A DNA stretch of 51,838 nucleotides from Flavobacterium sp. (GCF_023151265.1 NZ_JAKLJH010000001.1:1-51838), one strand, 5' to 3'. Shown: positions 1 to 8,633, counted from the stretch's first letter. A program made the numbers and translations. The notes: generated from the sequence alone by a model not told the origin.

Positions 1-3
1 AAT

Positions 4-831
4 ATGAAAAGAAATAATTTTTTTAAAATAGCTCTTTTAGCTTTGTCTTTTTTTGCATTAAGTTGTGATAATTCAGATGATAATTTAAAGAGTTATACTG
101 GTAATATTGAAGCTTATTTGTTTAATTTACCTGCTTCTAATTTACCTGTAAGTAATTCAGGAGACTCTTTTGTAGAGGTTGAAGTTGGTGTTACAACTAA
201 GTCTAATGTTGATAGAACTATTACTTTATCTGTAGATCCTACTTCTACTGCTACTGCTGATCAATATACAATTGATGCTTCAACACTTGTAATTCCTGCA
301 AATGAGTATGTTGGTAAAGTAAGAATTAATGGTAATTATGCTAATTTAGTTGATAATGTTACTACTACATTAGTTTTAAACATTGATGCTGAAGATATTA
401 TACCAGGTAAAGACTCTCACACTGTTAGTTTATTTAGATTTTGTCCTACTGATTTAGCAGGTTCTTATTCAGTTACAACAACTTACAGTTATCATGACTT
501 TTTACCTTCGTATGCTTCTAATACTTTGACAGTCAATATTACTGAAACAGGTACAAACACCTATAAAGTTGATGATTTCTCTGGAGGTTTATATTCTACT
601 GGTCCTTATGCTACGAATTATGGTACTGGTGTTGCCGGACAAGCTGGAAATAGAGATTTAGTTTTTGCAGTTAATTGTGGCAATATTTCTTGGAGTGGTC
701 AAACTGATCCTTGGGGACAAATTCTTGCTGATGGTCCTTGTACGTATGATCCTGTTACAGGTGTTATTACAATTGCATGGACATGTACAGGTTACGGAGA
801 GACTGGAGTTTCAGTTTATACACCTAATTAG
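4..831 (+). CDS. Secreted lipoprotein of unknown function
   Basis: 275 residues. The N terminus is a lipoprotein signal: positive MKRNN, a hydrophobic stretch, then the lipobox LSC with the acylated Cys at residue 21, followed by DNSDDN, an acidic tether common in Bacteroidota surface lipoproteins. Residues about 50-145 look like a beta-sandwich with Ser/Thr-rich strands, of the DUF1735 or Calx-beta type. A second region from about 150 has aromatic and Gly-rich strands and two Cys pairs typical of the C-terminal domains of SusD-locus lipoproteins. I do not recognise an enzyme motif. The first ATG lies three bases into the window, so its promoter is not visible. It ends at a clear terminator before the porin gene. 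Function is unknown; binding of a surface ligand is only a guess. Confidence 0.8.
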   Translation: MKRNNFFKIALLALSFFALSCDNSDDNLKSYTGNIEAYLFNLPASNLPVSNSGDSFVEVEVGVTTKSNVDRTITLSVDPTSTATADQYTIDASTLVIPANEYVGKVRINGNYANLVDNVTTTLVLNIDAEDIIPGKDSHTVSLFRFCPTDLAGSYSVTTTYSYHDFLPSYASNTLTVNITETGTNTYKVDDFSGGLYSTGPYATNYGTGVAGQAGNRDLVFAVNCGNISWSGQTDPWGQILADGPCTYDPVTGVITIAWTCTGYGETGVSVYTPN

Positions 832-855
832 TTTTTCCGATAATTTTATTACTTT

Positions 856-885
856 AAAGACCATACATAGTATGGTCTTTTTTTT
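856..885 (+). terminator. Intrinsic terminator after the lipoprotein gene
   Basis: An 11-bp perfect stem (arms 856-866 and 870-880) with a three-base loop is followed by an unbroken T run. It ends the lipoprotein transcript and lies just upstream of the porin promoter. Confidence 0.85.
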
Positions 886-887
886 AT

Positions 888-895
888 TATCTTTG
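888..895 (+). promoter_or_regulatory. Bacteroidota-type -7 element for the porin gene
   Basis: TATCTTTG matches the Bacteroidota -7 consensus TAnnTTTG and lies 16 bases before the ATG at 912. No clear -33 TTTG is seen because the T run of the preceding terminator occupies that place. Confidence 0.6.
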
Positions 896-911
896 TCCAA
901 TATTTTTTTAT

Positions 912-2807
912 ATGAAATTTTTAGGCTTATTTTTTTTTCTTACCTCTATATGTTTTGGACAAATCGATACTACTTTTAATAAGAAAAAGGATATTGATAA
1001 GTTATTTTTAATTAATGATTCGCTTAGAATTAATTTATACAAAATCTACACCCTTCAAAAGGATACTACCTATGTAGATACATCACTTACCATTAAAAGT
1101 GAGTATAAGTACAATTTATTAAGAAAAGATATTTTTGGTTTGTTGCCTTTTGCAAATGAAGGGCATACTTACAATTCCTTAGATTTTGCTTTATCTAATA
1201 AAAATGCTATGCCTAACTTTGGATTTAAAGCCAAGCATTTTAACTATTTAGAAGCTACCGATATTAAATATTACAATGTTCCAACACCTCTTACGGATTT
1301 GTATTTTAAAACAGTAATGGAACAAGGTCAGGCTTTAGATGCTTTTTTAACTGTAAATACAAAGCCTAATTTAAATTTTTCTATTGCTTATAGAGGACTC
1401 CGTTCATTAGGTAAATATGTGAATAATTTAACCAGTTCTGGAAATTTTAGATTTACAAGTAGTTATTATACTATAGACAAGCGCTATTTTTTAAATGCCC
1501 ACTTTACAGGCCAAGACATTTCTAATCAAGAAAATGGTGGAATTGTAAATTTACAAGAATTTGAAACCAGCGAAGATCCGTTCAACGAAAGAGAACGTAT
1601 AAAGGTTTATTTTACTGATGCTACTTCGCTTTTAAAAGGGAATCGTTTTTTTATCGATCATTCCTTTAAATTGAATAAAGAAAACCCTAATAGCTTGGTG
1701 TTTACGCATCAATTTAATCAAGAATATAAATTTTTCGAGTTTACTCAGCCAACAGTCAATGAAAGATTCGGAGATACTTATACCAATAAAATAAGTAATA
1801 AGACGCGTTATAATCATTTGTATAATAAATTTGGAGTTGCCTATAAAACAAAATCATACGGTGATTTAGAATTTTTTATAGACGATAACAATTATAATTA
1901 CTATTATAATAGTGTTGTTTATGATATAAATGGAAATATCACGGTCCCTAATTCTGTTTCTGATAGAATTAATATGATAGGTGGTAATTACACTTATTTG
2001 ATTAATAGAATAAATGTAAGATTACACACTTCTCAATCTATTACAGATCAATCAATTTCAAATATTGAGGCTAGTGCAAATTATAAATTGAATGACGATT
2101 ACAATTTCCAATTCAAGTATCAGAAATTAAATAGCTTGCCTAATTTAAATTTTACTTTATATCAAAGTGGTTATATCGATTACAATTGGTTTAATAATTT
2201 TAAAAACGAAAAACTAAACCAATTCGAATTTTCCGCACAAACAAAATGGTTAAATGTTTCTGCAACATATAAAGTACTTAATGACTACCTGTTTTTTGAT
2301 AATCAAACAAACGACATTACAGAGTTAACGGTTAAACCTATTCAGTACGATAAAACCATTAATTATCTTTCAGTAAAAGCAAATAAAGAAATTAAGTTTT
2401 GGAAATTGGCTTTAGATAATACTATTTTGTATCAATCGGTCGAACAGTCTGACGATATTGTTAATGTGCCTCAAATTGTAACCCGAAATACGTTGTATTT
2501 TACAGATTATGTATTTAAAAAAGCAATGCTTTTGCAAACAGGAGTAACTTTTCAATATTTTTCTAAATATTACGCCAACGATTATAATCCTTTGATTGGT
2601 GAATTTTATGTACAAAATGAAACAAAAATAGGAGGATTTCCTATGTTCGATTTCTTTATAAATGCAAGAGTACGTCAAGCACGAATTTTTCTAAAAGCAG
2701 AACATTTCAACTCCGCTTGGACAGGTTATGATTTTTATTCAGCACCAAATTACCCATATCGCGATTTTATTGTCCGCTTCGGTTTGGTTTGGAACTTCTT
2801 TAGATGA
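912..2807 (+). CDS. Putative outer-membrane porin (PF14121-like)
   Basis: 631 residues. A signal peptide of about 16 residues ends at CFGQ, so the protein is exported by Sec. The mature part has the hallmark segments I recall for the Bacteroidota putative porin family: FGLLPFANEGHTYN near residue 75, KHFNYLEATDIKYYNVPTPLTDL near residue 112, and YRGLRSLGKY near residue 160, followed by many alternating aromatic and polar strands typical of a beta-barrel. The protein ends in VWNFFR, close to the C-terminal aromatic residue expected of a barrel handled by the BAM machinery. Inference: an outer-membrane channel or barrel; substrate unknown. The gene stands alone between a terminator and a low-complexity gap. 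Start chosen for the signal peptide and the promoter 16 bases upstream. Confidence 0.8.
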   Translation: MKFLGLFFFLTSICFGQIDTTFNKKKDIDKLFLINDSLRINLYKIYTLQKDTTYVDTSLTIKSEYKYNLLRKDIFGLLPFANEGHTYNSLDFALSNKNAMPNFGFKAKHFNYLEATDIKYYNVPTPLTDLYFKTVMEQGQALDAFLTVNTKPNLNFSIAYRGLRSLGKYVNNLTSSGNFRFTSSYYTIDKRYFLNAHFTGQDISNQENGGIVNLQEFETSEDPFNERERIKVYFTDATSLLKGNRFFIDHSFKLNKENPNSLVFTHQFNQEYKFFEFTQPTVNERFGDTYTNKISNKTRYNHLYNKFGVAYKTKSYGDLEFFIDDNNYNYYYNSVVYDINGNITVPNSVSDRINMIGGNYTYLINRINVRLHTSQSITDQSISNIEASANYKLNDDYNFQFKYQKLNSLPNLNFTLYQSGYIDYNWFNNFKNEKLNQFEFSAQTKWLNVSATYKVLNDYLFFDNQTNDITELTVKPIQYDKTINYLSVKANKEIKFWKLALDNTILYQSVEQSDDIVNVPQIVTRNTLYFTDYVFKKAMLLQTGVTFQYFSKYYANDYNPLIGEFYVQNETKIGGFPMFDFFINARVRQARIFLKAEHFNSAWTGYDFYSAPNYPYRDFIVRFGLVWNFFR

Positions 2808-2819
2808 TTTGAAACGAAT

Positions 2820-2917
2820 TGTTCGGGCGTTTTTGCTGTCCATTTTCCTGCTGTCCACTATAGTTTTTTGTTTTTAGCAAACAAAAAAGCTACCGTTCCC
2901 ATCAGGGTTAGTTAGCC
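2820..2917 (+). repeat. Probable degenerate dispersed intergenic repeat
   Basis: The porin-to-cystathionine-synthase gap holds no gene. It has two CTGTCC boxes followed by CACTATAG, then a 10-bp hairpin (arms 2864-2873 and 2879-2888, loop TTAGC), then CCATCAGGGTTAG. This order resembles, from memory, a repeat scattered between genes in Flavobacterium genomes. No T run follows the hairpin, so it is not a normal terminator. The strand is arbitrary. Confidence 0.45.
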
Positions 2918-3000
2918 AATCATTTTCTTTTTTGGATTCTTGTTTAAACAGCTAATCTTCTTAATTCAAACTTCTAATTTCTGAATTCAAAATTTCACAC

Positions 3001-3008
3001 TATCTTTG
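3001..3008 (+). promoter_or_regulatory. -7 element for cystathionine beta-synthase gene
   Basis: TATCTTTG matches TAnnTTTG and would give a leader of about 55 bases. The leader is built of near-repeats of TCTAAATT. No convincing -33 element is seen. Confidence 0.55.
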
Positions 3009-3068
3009 CAAAAAATTTGAAGACTTTGAGGTTTTCTAAATTCAAATTTCTAAATTCTAAATTTTACA

Positions 3069-4430
3069 ATGAAATACGCAAAAAATATATTAGAAACTAT
3101 AGGTAATACACCATTAGTACAATTAAACAAAGTTACAGCCGAAGTTGATGCATTAGTATTGGCTAAAGTAGAAACCTTCAATCCAGGAAATTCTGTTAAA
3201 GATAGAATGGCAGTTAAGATGATTGAAGATGCAGAAGCAGACGGTCGTTTAAAACCAGGAGGAACCATCATTGAAGGGACTTCAGGTAATACAGGAATGG
3301 GATTAGCTTTAGCAGCTATTGTAAAAGGTTATAAATGTATTTTTGTAATTTCAGATAAACAATCAAAAGAAAAATCAGATATTCTTCGCGCTGTTGGAGC
3401 AAAAGTAATCGTTTGTCCTACAGATGTTGAACCAACAGATCCTCGTTCATATTATTCAGTATCAAAAAAATTAGGTGAAGAAATTCCTAATTCTTGGTAT
3501 GTAAATCAATACGATAATCCAAGCAACGCAACCGCACATTACGAACAAACAGGTCCAGAAATTTGGGAACAAACAGAAGGAAAAATTACGCATTTCGTAG
3601 TAGGTGTTGGAACTGGGGGAACCATTTCTGGAGTAGCGAAATATTTAAAAGAAAAAAATCCAAATATTAAAATTTGGGGAATTGACACCTATGGTTCGGT
3701 TTTCAAAAAATACCACGAAACCGGAATTTTTGATGAGAACGAAATCTATTCTTACATCACAGAAGGAATCGGTGAAGACATTCTACCAAAAAATGTTGAC
3801 TTTTCATTAATCGACGGATTTACGAAAGTTACCGATAAAGATGCAGCTGTTTATACAAGAAAAATCGCATTAGAAGAAGGGATTTTTGTTGGAAACTCTG
3901 CTGGAGCAGCTGTAAAGGGTTTATTGCAGTTAAAAGAACACTTTGGTCCAGAAGATGTAGTTGTGGTCTTATTTCACGATTCTGGAAGCCGTTATGTTGG
4001 AAAAATGTTTAACGATGATTGGATGCGCGAAAGAGGTTTCTTAGAAGAAGAAATCACAAAAGCAGAAGATTTAATCAAAGAACATATCGAAAAGCCATTA
4101 GTAATTGTTCGTACTGAAGAATTAGTTTCACATGCTATCGAAAGAATGAGAAAATATAAAATCTCTCAAATTCCTGTAGTAGATGTAAATGGTTTTGTAG
4201 GTTCTGTTGATGAATCCGATTTATTTCAAAGTTTCATTACTGATAAAAACACTGCCGAAAGACCAATTCGCGAAGTTATGGGTAAGCCTTTTCCTATTGT
4301 AAAATTAGGAACGCCAGTTGAAGAAGTTTCTAAATTAATTACAAAAGAAAATCAAGCAGTTTTAATTGATTTAGGAAATGGTAAACATCACATTATTACG
4401 AAATATGATATTATTGGTTCAATAAAATAA
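3069..4430 (+). CDS. PLP-dependent cystathionine beta-synthase
   Basis: 453 residues. It joins homocysteine (or a sulfide donor) to serine or O-acetylserine in transsulfuration and cysteine synthesis, in the cytoplasm. Residues 1-320 are the fold-II PLP core: the Schiff-base Lys lies in NPGNSVKDRMA (about residue 44), the substrate loop is EGTSGNTGMGLA (about 69-80), and the PLP phosphate loop is GVGTGGTISG (about 178-187). Residues about 340-453 are a pair of CBS domains, as in cystathionine beta-synthase and unlike plain cysteine synthase (about 310 residues). No haem-binding N-terminal extension is present, as is usual in bacteria. The start is the only good ATG before the conserved NTPLVQL motif. 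The gene is monocistronic with a strong terminator. Serine sulfhydrase activity is an equally possible main reaction. Confidence 0.9.
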   Translation: MKYAKNILETIGNTPLVQLNKVTAEVDALVLAKVETFNPGNSVKDRMAVKMIEDAEADGRLKPGGTIIEGTSGNTGMGLALAAIVKGYKCIFVISDKQSKEKSDILRAVGAKVIVCPTDVEPTDPRSYYSVSKKLGEEIPNSWYVNQYDNPSNATAHYEQTGPEIWEQTEGKITHFVVGVGTGGTISGVAKYLKEKNPNIKIWGIDTYGSVFKKYHETGIFDENEIYSYITEGIGEDILPKNVDFSLIDGFTKVTDKDAAVYTRKIALEEGIFVGNSAGAAVKGLLQLKEHFGPEDVVVVLFHDSGSRYVGKMFNDDWMRERGFLEEEITKAEDLIKEHIEKPLVIVRTEELVSHAIERMRKYKISQIPVVDVNGFVGSVDESDLFQSFITDKNTAERPIREVMGKPFPIVKLGTPVEEVSKLITKENQAVLIDLGNGKHHIITKYDIIGSIK

Positions 4431-4435
4431 AAATT

Positions 4436-4462
4436 AAAGCCGTTCATTTGAACGGCTTTTTT
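4436..4462 (+). terminator. Bidirectional terminator between convergent genes
   Basis: A 10-bp perfect stem (4436-4445 with 4450-4459) and ATTT loop are followed by a T run on the plus strand. A-rich sequence on the other side gives a T-rich tail on the minus strand, so it can serve both the cystathionine synthase gene and the convergent T9SS gene. Confidence 0.85.
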
Positions 4463-4472
4463 ATTTTGTCTT

Positions 4473-5270
4473 TTAATTTTTTACTATTTTTTGCGTTTTA
4501 ACTTTTCCTTCAGTAGAAGTTATTTTAGCAAAATAGGTTCCAGAATTTAATTCTGTTATATCAATCTTATTTGAATTTTCAGTAGCTTTTACTAGACTTC
4601 CTAAAATATTGAAAATTTCAATTCTTGATATAGCTTCAATAGCTTCAACATTCAAAATTCCATTTGTTGGATTTGGATAAATTGAAATCTGTTTGTCATC
4701 AAAAGATGGCGTGCTTAAAGTTCCTGTAACGTTAACATTATCAATAAACCAATTGTCGCCATCATCTTGAGTCATTACAAAAGCAATGTAAATTTGTTGT
4801 CCATTGTAAGCACTTAAATCTACTGTTTTTAAACTTGTTAAAGGTGCTGATAAAATATCTGTAAAATCAGCCTCGGCATAAGTAGCAACATTTGTAAATG
4901 AAGCGTGAGAGGTTTGTGAAGTTGTAGAAACTTTTACTTGATAAACTGTTCCGTACGGATCTGTATATTGTTGTCCTCCGTAGAAAGTTAAAGAACAGCT
5001 AGTTCTGTTAGATAAGTCAATTAAAGGTGTTACAAGCCAATCTTCTGCATTACCGCCGGTAACATTTTCATACCTTACAAAAGCAGAATTTCCAGGAGAG
5101 TAATTTCTGGCTGTACTTGTTCCCCAATCAAAACCAGTTCCTAAGTTGTTGGTTCCTCTAAAAGCGGTCCAACCAGCAGGAAGTGTTGTGGCGACATCAA
5201 AATTTTCGCTCAATTGAGCTTGTGTTAATTGAATTAACAACAAAAACGTTAAAGAGTAGAGTTTTTTCAT
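4473..5270 (-). CDS. Secreted adhesin-like protein with T9SS sorting domain
   Basis: 265 residues from the ATG at 5270, chosen because it starts the signal peptide MKKLYSLTFLLLIQLTQAQ; an in-frame upstream ATG would put 12 residues before the signal. Residues about 20-185 look like a MAM/cleaved-adhesin (choice-of-anchor J) jelly-roll domain: SENFD, LPAGWTAF, EDWLVTPLIDLS, and WFIDNVNV at its end. Residues about 190-265 are a type A T9SS C-terminal domain: ISIYPNPTNGILNV, then IEIFNILGSLV, ending KIVKN. The protein should cross the inner membrane by Sec and the outer membrane by the type IX system, and be attached to or released from the surface. Its ligand is unknown. It implies that the organism has T9SS genes elsewhere. 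Confidence 0.88.
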   Translation of the reverse strand: MKKLYSLTFLLLIQLTQAQLSENFDVATTLPAGWTAFRGTNNLGTGFDWGTSTARNYSPGNSAFVRYENVTGGNAEDWLVTPLIDLSNRTSCSLTFYGGQQYTDPYGTVYQVKVSTTSQTSHASFTNVATYAEADFTDILSAPLTSLKTVDLSAYNGQQIYIAFVMTQDDGDNWFIDNVNVTGTLSTPSFDDKQISIYPNPTNGILNVEAIEAISRIEIFNILGSLVKATENSNKIDITELNSGTYFAKITSTEGKVKTQKIVKN

Positions 5271-5303
5271 AATAAAATTATTTAAATAATTAATTAATAA
5301 CAA

Positions 5304-5311
5304 CAAATGTA
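5304..5311 (-). promoter_or_regulatory. -7 element for the T9SS-sorted protein gene
   Basis: Read on the minus strand the sequence is TACATTTG, a match to TAnnTTTG, 33 bases before the chosen ATG at 5270. Its place downstream of the longer in-frame ATG supports the shorter start. Confidence 0.5.
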
Positions 5312-5338
5312 GTTAAAATTATATAAATAATAAAAAAA

Positions 5339-7027
5339 TTATTCTCCTAGTAAAACTCCTGAAACATTCCAAGCGCTAAAACTTCCACCTTCATTTGGGC
5401 CTTGAGGGATTTTCACTTGTATCGTATGAGTTCCCGCTTTCAAATCTCCTAATTCAATATAAATCGGATTCGTGGCTGTACCTGGACACCAATTCGAACG
5501 ACTCAAATCAGATGAAGACAACCCATCGTTAAAATTTCCGGAAACTGGATTAAATAATCGGTAGCCACCACAATCTTGTCGCCATGGAATAAACGAAAAC
5601 AATTCTTTCCCGTTTAAAACAATCGTATTTCTTTTTGGAACAAATTCATCACCATTTTCCCAGCCACCATGTCCAGTCGAAATGTAACGTAGTTTCGCAT
5701 TTTTGATTTCTTTATCTAACGTGAAAGTAACTTCCAAACCTTTTTCATGATTGAACATCGTAGCATATTCTTGTTCTGCCATTTCCATTACGTTTGTTGT
5801 ATTAAATAACGGAATAGAAATATTGGTTTTGTCTAATGAACTCTCGCTCGGATTAATCGTAATATTCATCGAGATTTTATGTCCGCCTTTATCATAATTA
5901 CCAATAAAAGTTCCTACGTAAACGGTTTTTCCTGATAGATTCGATTTTAAATCAGTAATTTCCATTCGGTACGGAACAATTTCGTGCCAAGTTTTATCTT
6001 TCAACTGAATGTAGTTGTATTGTTTAATTCCGAAAGGAGTAAAAAAGCGCATTAATTCAATAATTGGAGAAAATTCTGTTGTAGCTACAACACCTTGATA
6101 TTTTTTTCCATTTCCGTTTTCATAAATAGGTAGAGTTTTAGCACCATTTTGCAAACCATCTAAAAACGATTGTTTCTTATCTTGCGGAATCACAAAAACT
6201 GAACCTGTTCTGTCATAAGCATCGCCATTTGATTGCTCAGTTAAATCTAAAAAGACTAAATCTCCTTTTTTAATTTCCGGAAAAGTGATTTTTTTTAAGA
6301 TGATGGTTCCGTTTGCAAATCGTAAGATACTGTCATTAGATTTTGAGCTTTCTGAAAAGTTAATGGTTTCATTTTTAAAAACTTTAATTGTTGTGAAACG
6401 ACTTTTCCAAACCAAATCTTTATAAGTTAATCCATCTAAAACAGGACTTTTGGTTGTACTTTTTTGTAATTCTAAACTCGGACTAACCGATTTTATTTTC
6501 TCGATTTTAGTAGCTGAAATCACAAAATTCCCATTACGAACCATTTCCAAAACCAGACCAATGTTTTGTCCTAATGTTGTTGGCGCTCCTTTAACTTGTA
6601 ACTCGTTAGTGTACCAAAGTTCCATTGTATTTGAGTTGACAATGATTTTTGCTTTTTGACATTTGTAACCTAAAATTGTTTTAGTCTCTGCTAGAAATTC
6701 GAAATTTTGTTTCGCTAAAGAAAGACTATCAACCGTAGTAACCGATTTCTCTTTTTTGAGTTGGGTTACTTGAACAATTTTATTTTCAGTGTGATTGATT
6801 AATGTTTGTTCAAAAGGAAAACCAGCTTTTCCAAAATTCATTTTTTCTGAAGTAACTAAAGTTTCTGTTGGATTTGTAAAAACTAAAATCGCATCTTGAT
6901 TTTCGATTAGTTTTCCATTTGAGCTTCTAGTGTAAGTAATTTTGAATCCTTTTGGCGGTTTTGCATTGGTTTGAGATTGTGCGAACGTAAAAAGGCTTAA
7001 TAATGTGATGGTTATAAAATTTTTCAT
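5339..7027 (-). CDS. Secreted GLPGLI and PNGase F-like fusion protein
   Basis: 562 residues from the ATG at 7027, chosen because the signal peptide MKNFITITLLSLFTFAQSQ begins there and the promoter lies just before it. Residues about 25-180 resemble the GLPGLI family of Bacteroidota: GYKCQKA, MELWYTNEL, then LGQNIGLVLEM in place of the name motif. Residues about 205-562 resemble both jelly-roll halves of peptide-N-glycosidase F: AYDRTGSVFV (Asp272, aligning with catalytic Asp60 of PNGase F), RFFTPFG, a Gly-Asp-Glu-Phe stretch with Glu461 aligning with Glu206, and SNWCPG near residue 512. I see no acidic residue at the place of Glu118, so activity on N-glycans is uncertain. No T9SS domain is present at the C terminus. 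Likely role: periplasmic or surface glycan-related enzyme or binding protein. Confidence 0.75.
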   Translation of the reverse strand: MKNFITITLLSLFTFAQSQTNAKPPKGFKITYTRSSNGKLIENQDAILVFTNPTETLVTSEKMNFGKAGFPFEQTLINHTENKIVQVTQLKKEKSVTTVDSLSLAKQNFEFLAETKTILGYKCQKAKIIVNSNTMELWYTNELQVKGAPTTLGQNIGLVLEMVRNGNFVISATKIEKIKSVSPSLELQKSTTKSPVLDGLTYKDLVWKSRFTTIKVFKNETINFSESSKSNDSILRFANGTIILKKITFPEIKKGDLVFLDLTEQSNGDAYDRTGSVFVIPQDKKQSFLDGLQNGAKTLPIYENGNGKKYQGVVATTEFSPIIELMRFFTPFGIKQYNYIQLKDKTWHEIVPYRMEITDLKSNLSGKTVYVGTFIGNYDKGGHKISMNITINPSESSLDKTNISIPLFNTTNVMEMAEQEYATMFNHEKGLEVTFTLDKEIKNAKLRYISTGHGGWENGDEFVPKRNTIVLNGKELFSFIPWRQDCGGYRLFNPVSGNFNDGLSSSDLSRSNWCPGTATNPIYIELGDLKAGTHTIQVKIPQGPNEGGSFSAWNVSGVLLGE

Positions 7028-7036
7028 AAATGTTGA

Positions 7037-7067
7037 GTTGTTCAGCAAATATAATTTTTTATCTTTG
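7037..7067 (+). promoter_or_regulatory. Promoter for the DUF2851 gene, plus strand
   Basis: GTTG at 7037-7040 and TATCTTTG at 7060-7067 are 19 bases apart, a near-ideal Bacteroidota promoter, 26 bases before the ATG at 7094. It is interleaved with the minus-strand promoter. Confidence 0.7.
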
Positions 7068-7075
7068 TTTTTCAA
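7046..7075 (-). promoter_or_regulatory. Promoter for the PNGase F-like gene, minus strand
   Basis: Read on the minus strand, TTG at 7075-7073 is followed after 19 bases by TATATTTG at 7053-7046, 18 bases before the ATG at 7027. The two divergent promoters overlap over most of their length. Confidence 0.65.
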
Positions 7076-7093
7076 TTATATACGCCATACAGA

Positions 7094-8362
7094 ATGAAAG
7101 AAGATTTTTTGCACCACGTGTGGCAATTCAAGAAATTTGATATTGCCAATTTAAAAACTACAAAAGGAGAATCAATTCAAATTCTCAATTCGGGTCAATA
7201 TTTGCAACTTACGGGACCTGATTTTTTCAATGCGCAATTGATTATCGGAAATCAAAAATGGGCTGGAAATGTAGAAATTCATCTCAAGTCATCAGATTGG
7301 TATGTTCACAATCATGAGAAAGATTCCAATTATGATTCTGTTATTTTGCATGTCGTTTGGGAATATGATGTGCCTATTTTTAGGAAAGATGATTCCGAAA
7401 TTCCAACGTTAGAACTCAAGGAATATGTTGCTCTTACAGATTTGCATAAATATCAGTCGCTAGTAAGTCAGAAATCCTGGATTTATTGTGAAAATGAAAT
7501 TGGAAATGTAGATGATTTTATCTTTAAAAATTGGCAAGAACGTTTGTTTTTTGAACGCTTAGAACGAAAATCGCAACTAATTTTTGAATTAGCGGAAATT
7601 TCTAATCAAGATTGGGAAGCAGTTTTGTTTTGTCTTTTAGCTAAAAACTTCGGATTGAATACGAATGGTGAAATGTTTTATAAAATTGCTAAATCAATTC
7701 CGTTTTCGGTTGTTCGAAAAGAATCTTATTCTTCGGAATCGTTAGAAGCTTTATTATTAGGTCAAGCGAATTTGCTTTCACAAGATTTTCAAGATAATTA
7801 TGCGAAAGAGTTGCAAAAATCCTATAATTACTTAGTTCTGAAATATCAGTTGTGTGAAAAAGTATTTGGTTTGGTAGAATTCTTCAAACATCGTCCAGAT
7901 AATTTTCCTACTATTCGATTGGCGCAATTGGCTAATTTGTATTTTCATCAAAAGAATCTTTTCTCTTTGGTTATGAATGGTACTTCCATAAATGAATTGT
8001 ATCAGATTTTTAATGTAGGAGTAAGCCAATATTGGGAAACACATTATAATTTTGATAAAGATAGCTCGAAAAAGATGAAAAAACTTTCTAAATCATTTAT
8101 CGATTTATTGGTTATCAATACAATCATTCCACTTCGATTTGCTTATGCCAGAAGTCAACAAAAAGAAATCACACAGGAATTAATTGATTTAGCGATTTTA
8201 ATACCTGCAGAGAAAAACGCAATTCTTGAAAAATTTTATTCTTTCGGAGTCAACTCTCAAAACGCATATGAATCTCAATCCTTATTGCAATTAAAAAAGA
8301 ATTATTGCGATAATAAAAAGTGTCTAGATTGTGCTATCGGACATTTTATACTTAAAAAATAA
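7094..8362 (+). CDS. DUF2851 family protein
   Basis: 422 residues with no signal peptide or membrane segment, so probably cytoplasmic. The N-terminal part has the family pattern as I know it: MKEDFLHHVW at the start, QYLQLTGPDFFNAQL, NVEIHLKSSDW, and LHVVWEYD within the first 100 residues. The middle is mostly alpha-helical. The C terminus has three Cys, in CDNKKCLDC at about residues 406-414, which could bind a metal or form a redox site, followed by AIGHFILKK. The family is widespread in Bacteroidota and has no assigned function that I know of. It is followed 26 bases later by a PspC-domain gene and is likely cotranscribed with it. Its divergent neighbour is the secreted PNGase F-like gene. 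Confidence 0.8.
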   Translation: MKEDFLHHVWQFKKFDIANLKTTKGESIQILNSGQYLQLTGPDFFNAQLIIGNQKWAGNVEIHLKSSDWYVHNHEKDSNYDSVILHVVWEYDVPIFRKDDSEIPTLELKEYVALTDLHKYQSLVSQKSWIYCENEIGNVDDFIFKNWQERLFFERLERKSQLIFELAEISNQDWEAVLFCLLAKNFGLNTNGEMFYKIAKSIPFSVVRKESYSSESLEALLLGQANLLSQDFQDNYAKELQKSYNYLVLKYQLCEKVFGLVEFFKHRPDNFPTIRLAQLANLYFHQKNLFSLVMNGTSINELYQIFNVGVSQYWETHYNFDKDSSKKMKKLSKSFIDLLVINTIIPLRFAYARSQQKEITQELIDLAILIPAEKNAILEKFYSFGVNSQNAYESQSLLQLKKNYCDNKKCLDCAIGHFILKK

Positions 8363-8388
8363 TCGTATTTTTGGAAAAAATATTAAAA

Positions 8389-8610
8389 ATGGTTCAAAAC
8401 CTATTGCATTTTTTTGAAAAACATGGATTTTTTGTGGCCACACGTTTGGCCGACCGTTTGGGTATGCGTGCTACTAACGTGCGTTTGTTTTTTATTTACA
8501 TATCTTTTATAACAGTAGGTTTAGGATTTGGATTGTATCTTACTTTGGCATTCCTTTTAAAGTTAAAAGATATGATAAAAACTAAAAGAAGTTCAGTTTT
8601 TGACTTATAA
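8389..8610 (+). CDS. PspC-domain small membrane protein
   Basis: 73 residues from the ATG at 8389; a TTG six codons upstream in frame is possible but less likely. Residues 15-65 fit the PspC domain: an N-terminal helix, then LADRLGMRATNVRLFFIYISFITVG, where the family has a conserved LG motif and an Arg before the hydrophobic segment, and one or two membrane helices (about 31-58). The tail is basic. PspC proteins respond to envelope stress in proteobacteria. In Bacteroidota the short forms are membrane proteins of unproven role. It follows the DUF2851 gene and precedes a promoter, so it ends that unit. No terminator hairpin is obvious. Confidence 0.75.
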   Translation: MVQNLLHFFEKHGFFVATRLADRLGMRATNVRLFFIYISFITVGLGFGLYLTLAFLLKLKDMIKTKRSSVFDL

Positions 8611-8633
8611 AATTTCATTAAGTGTAAGTTTTA

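Noticed and set aside
665-979. Plus-strand frame of 104 codons between the lipoprotein and porin genes
   Set aside because: It overlaps both genes in another frame and crosses a terminator and a promoter.
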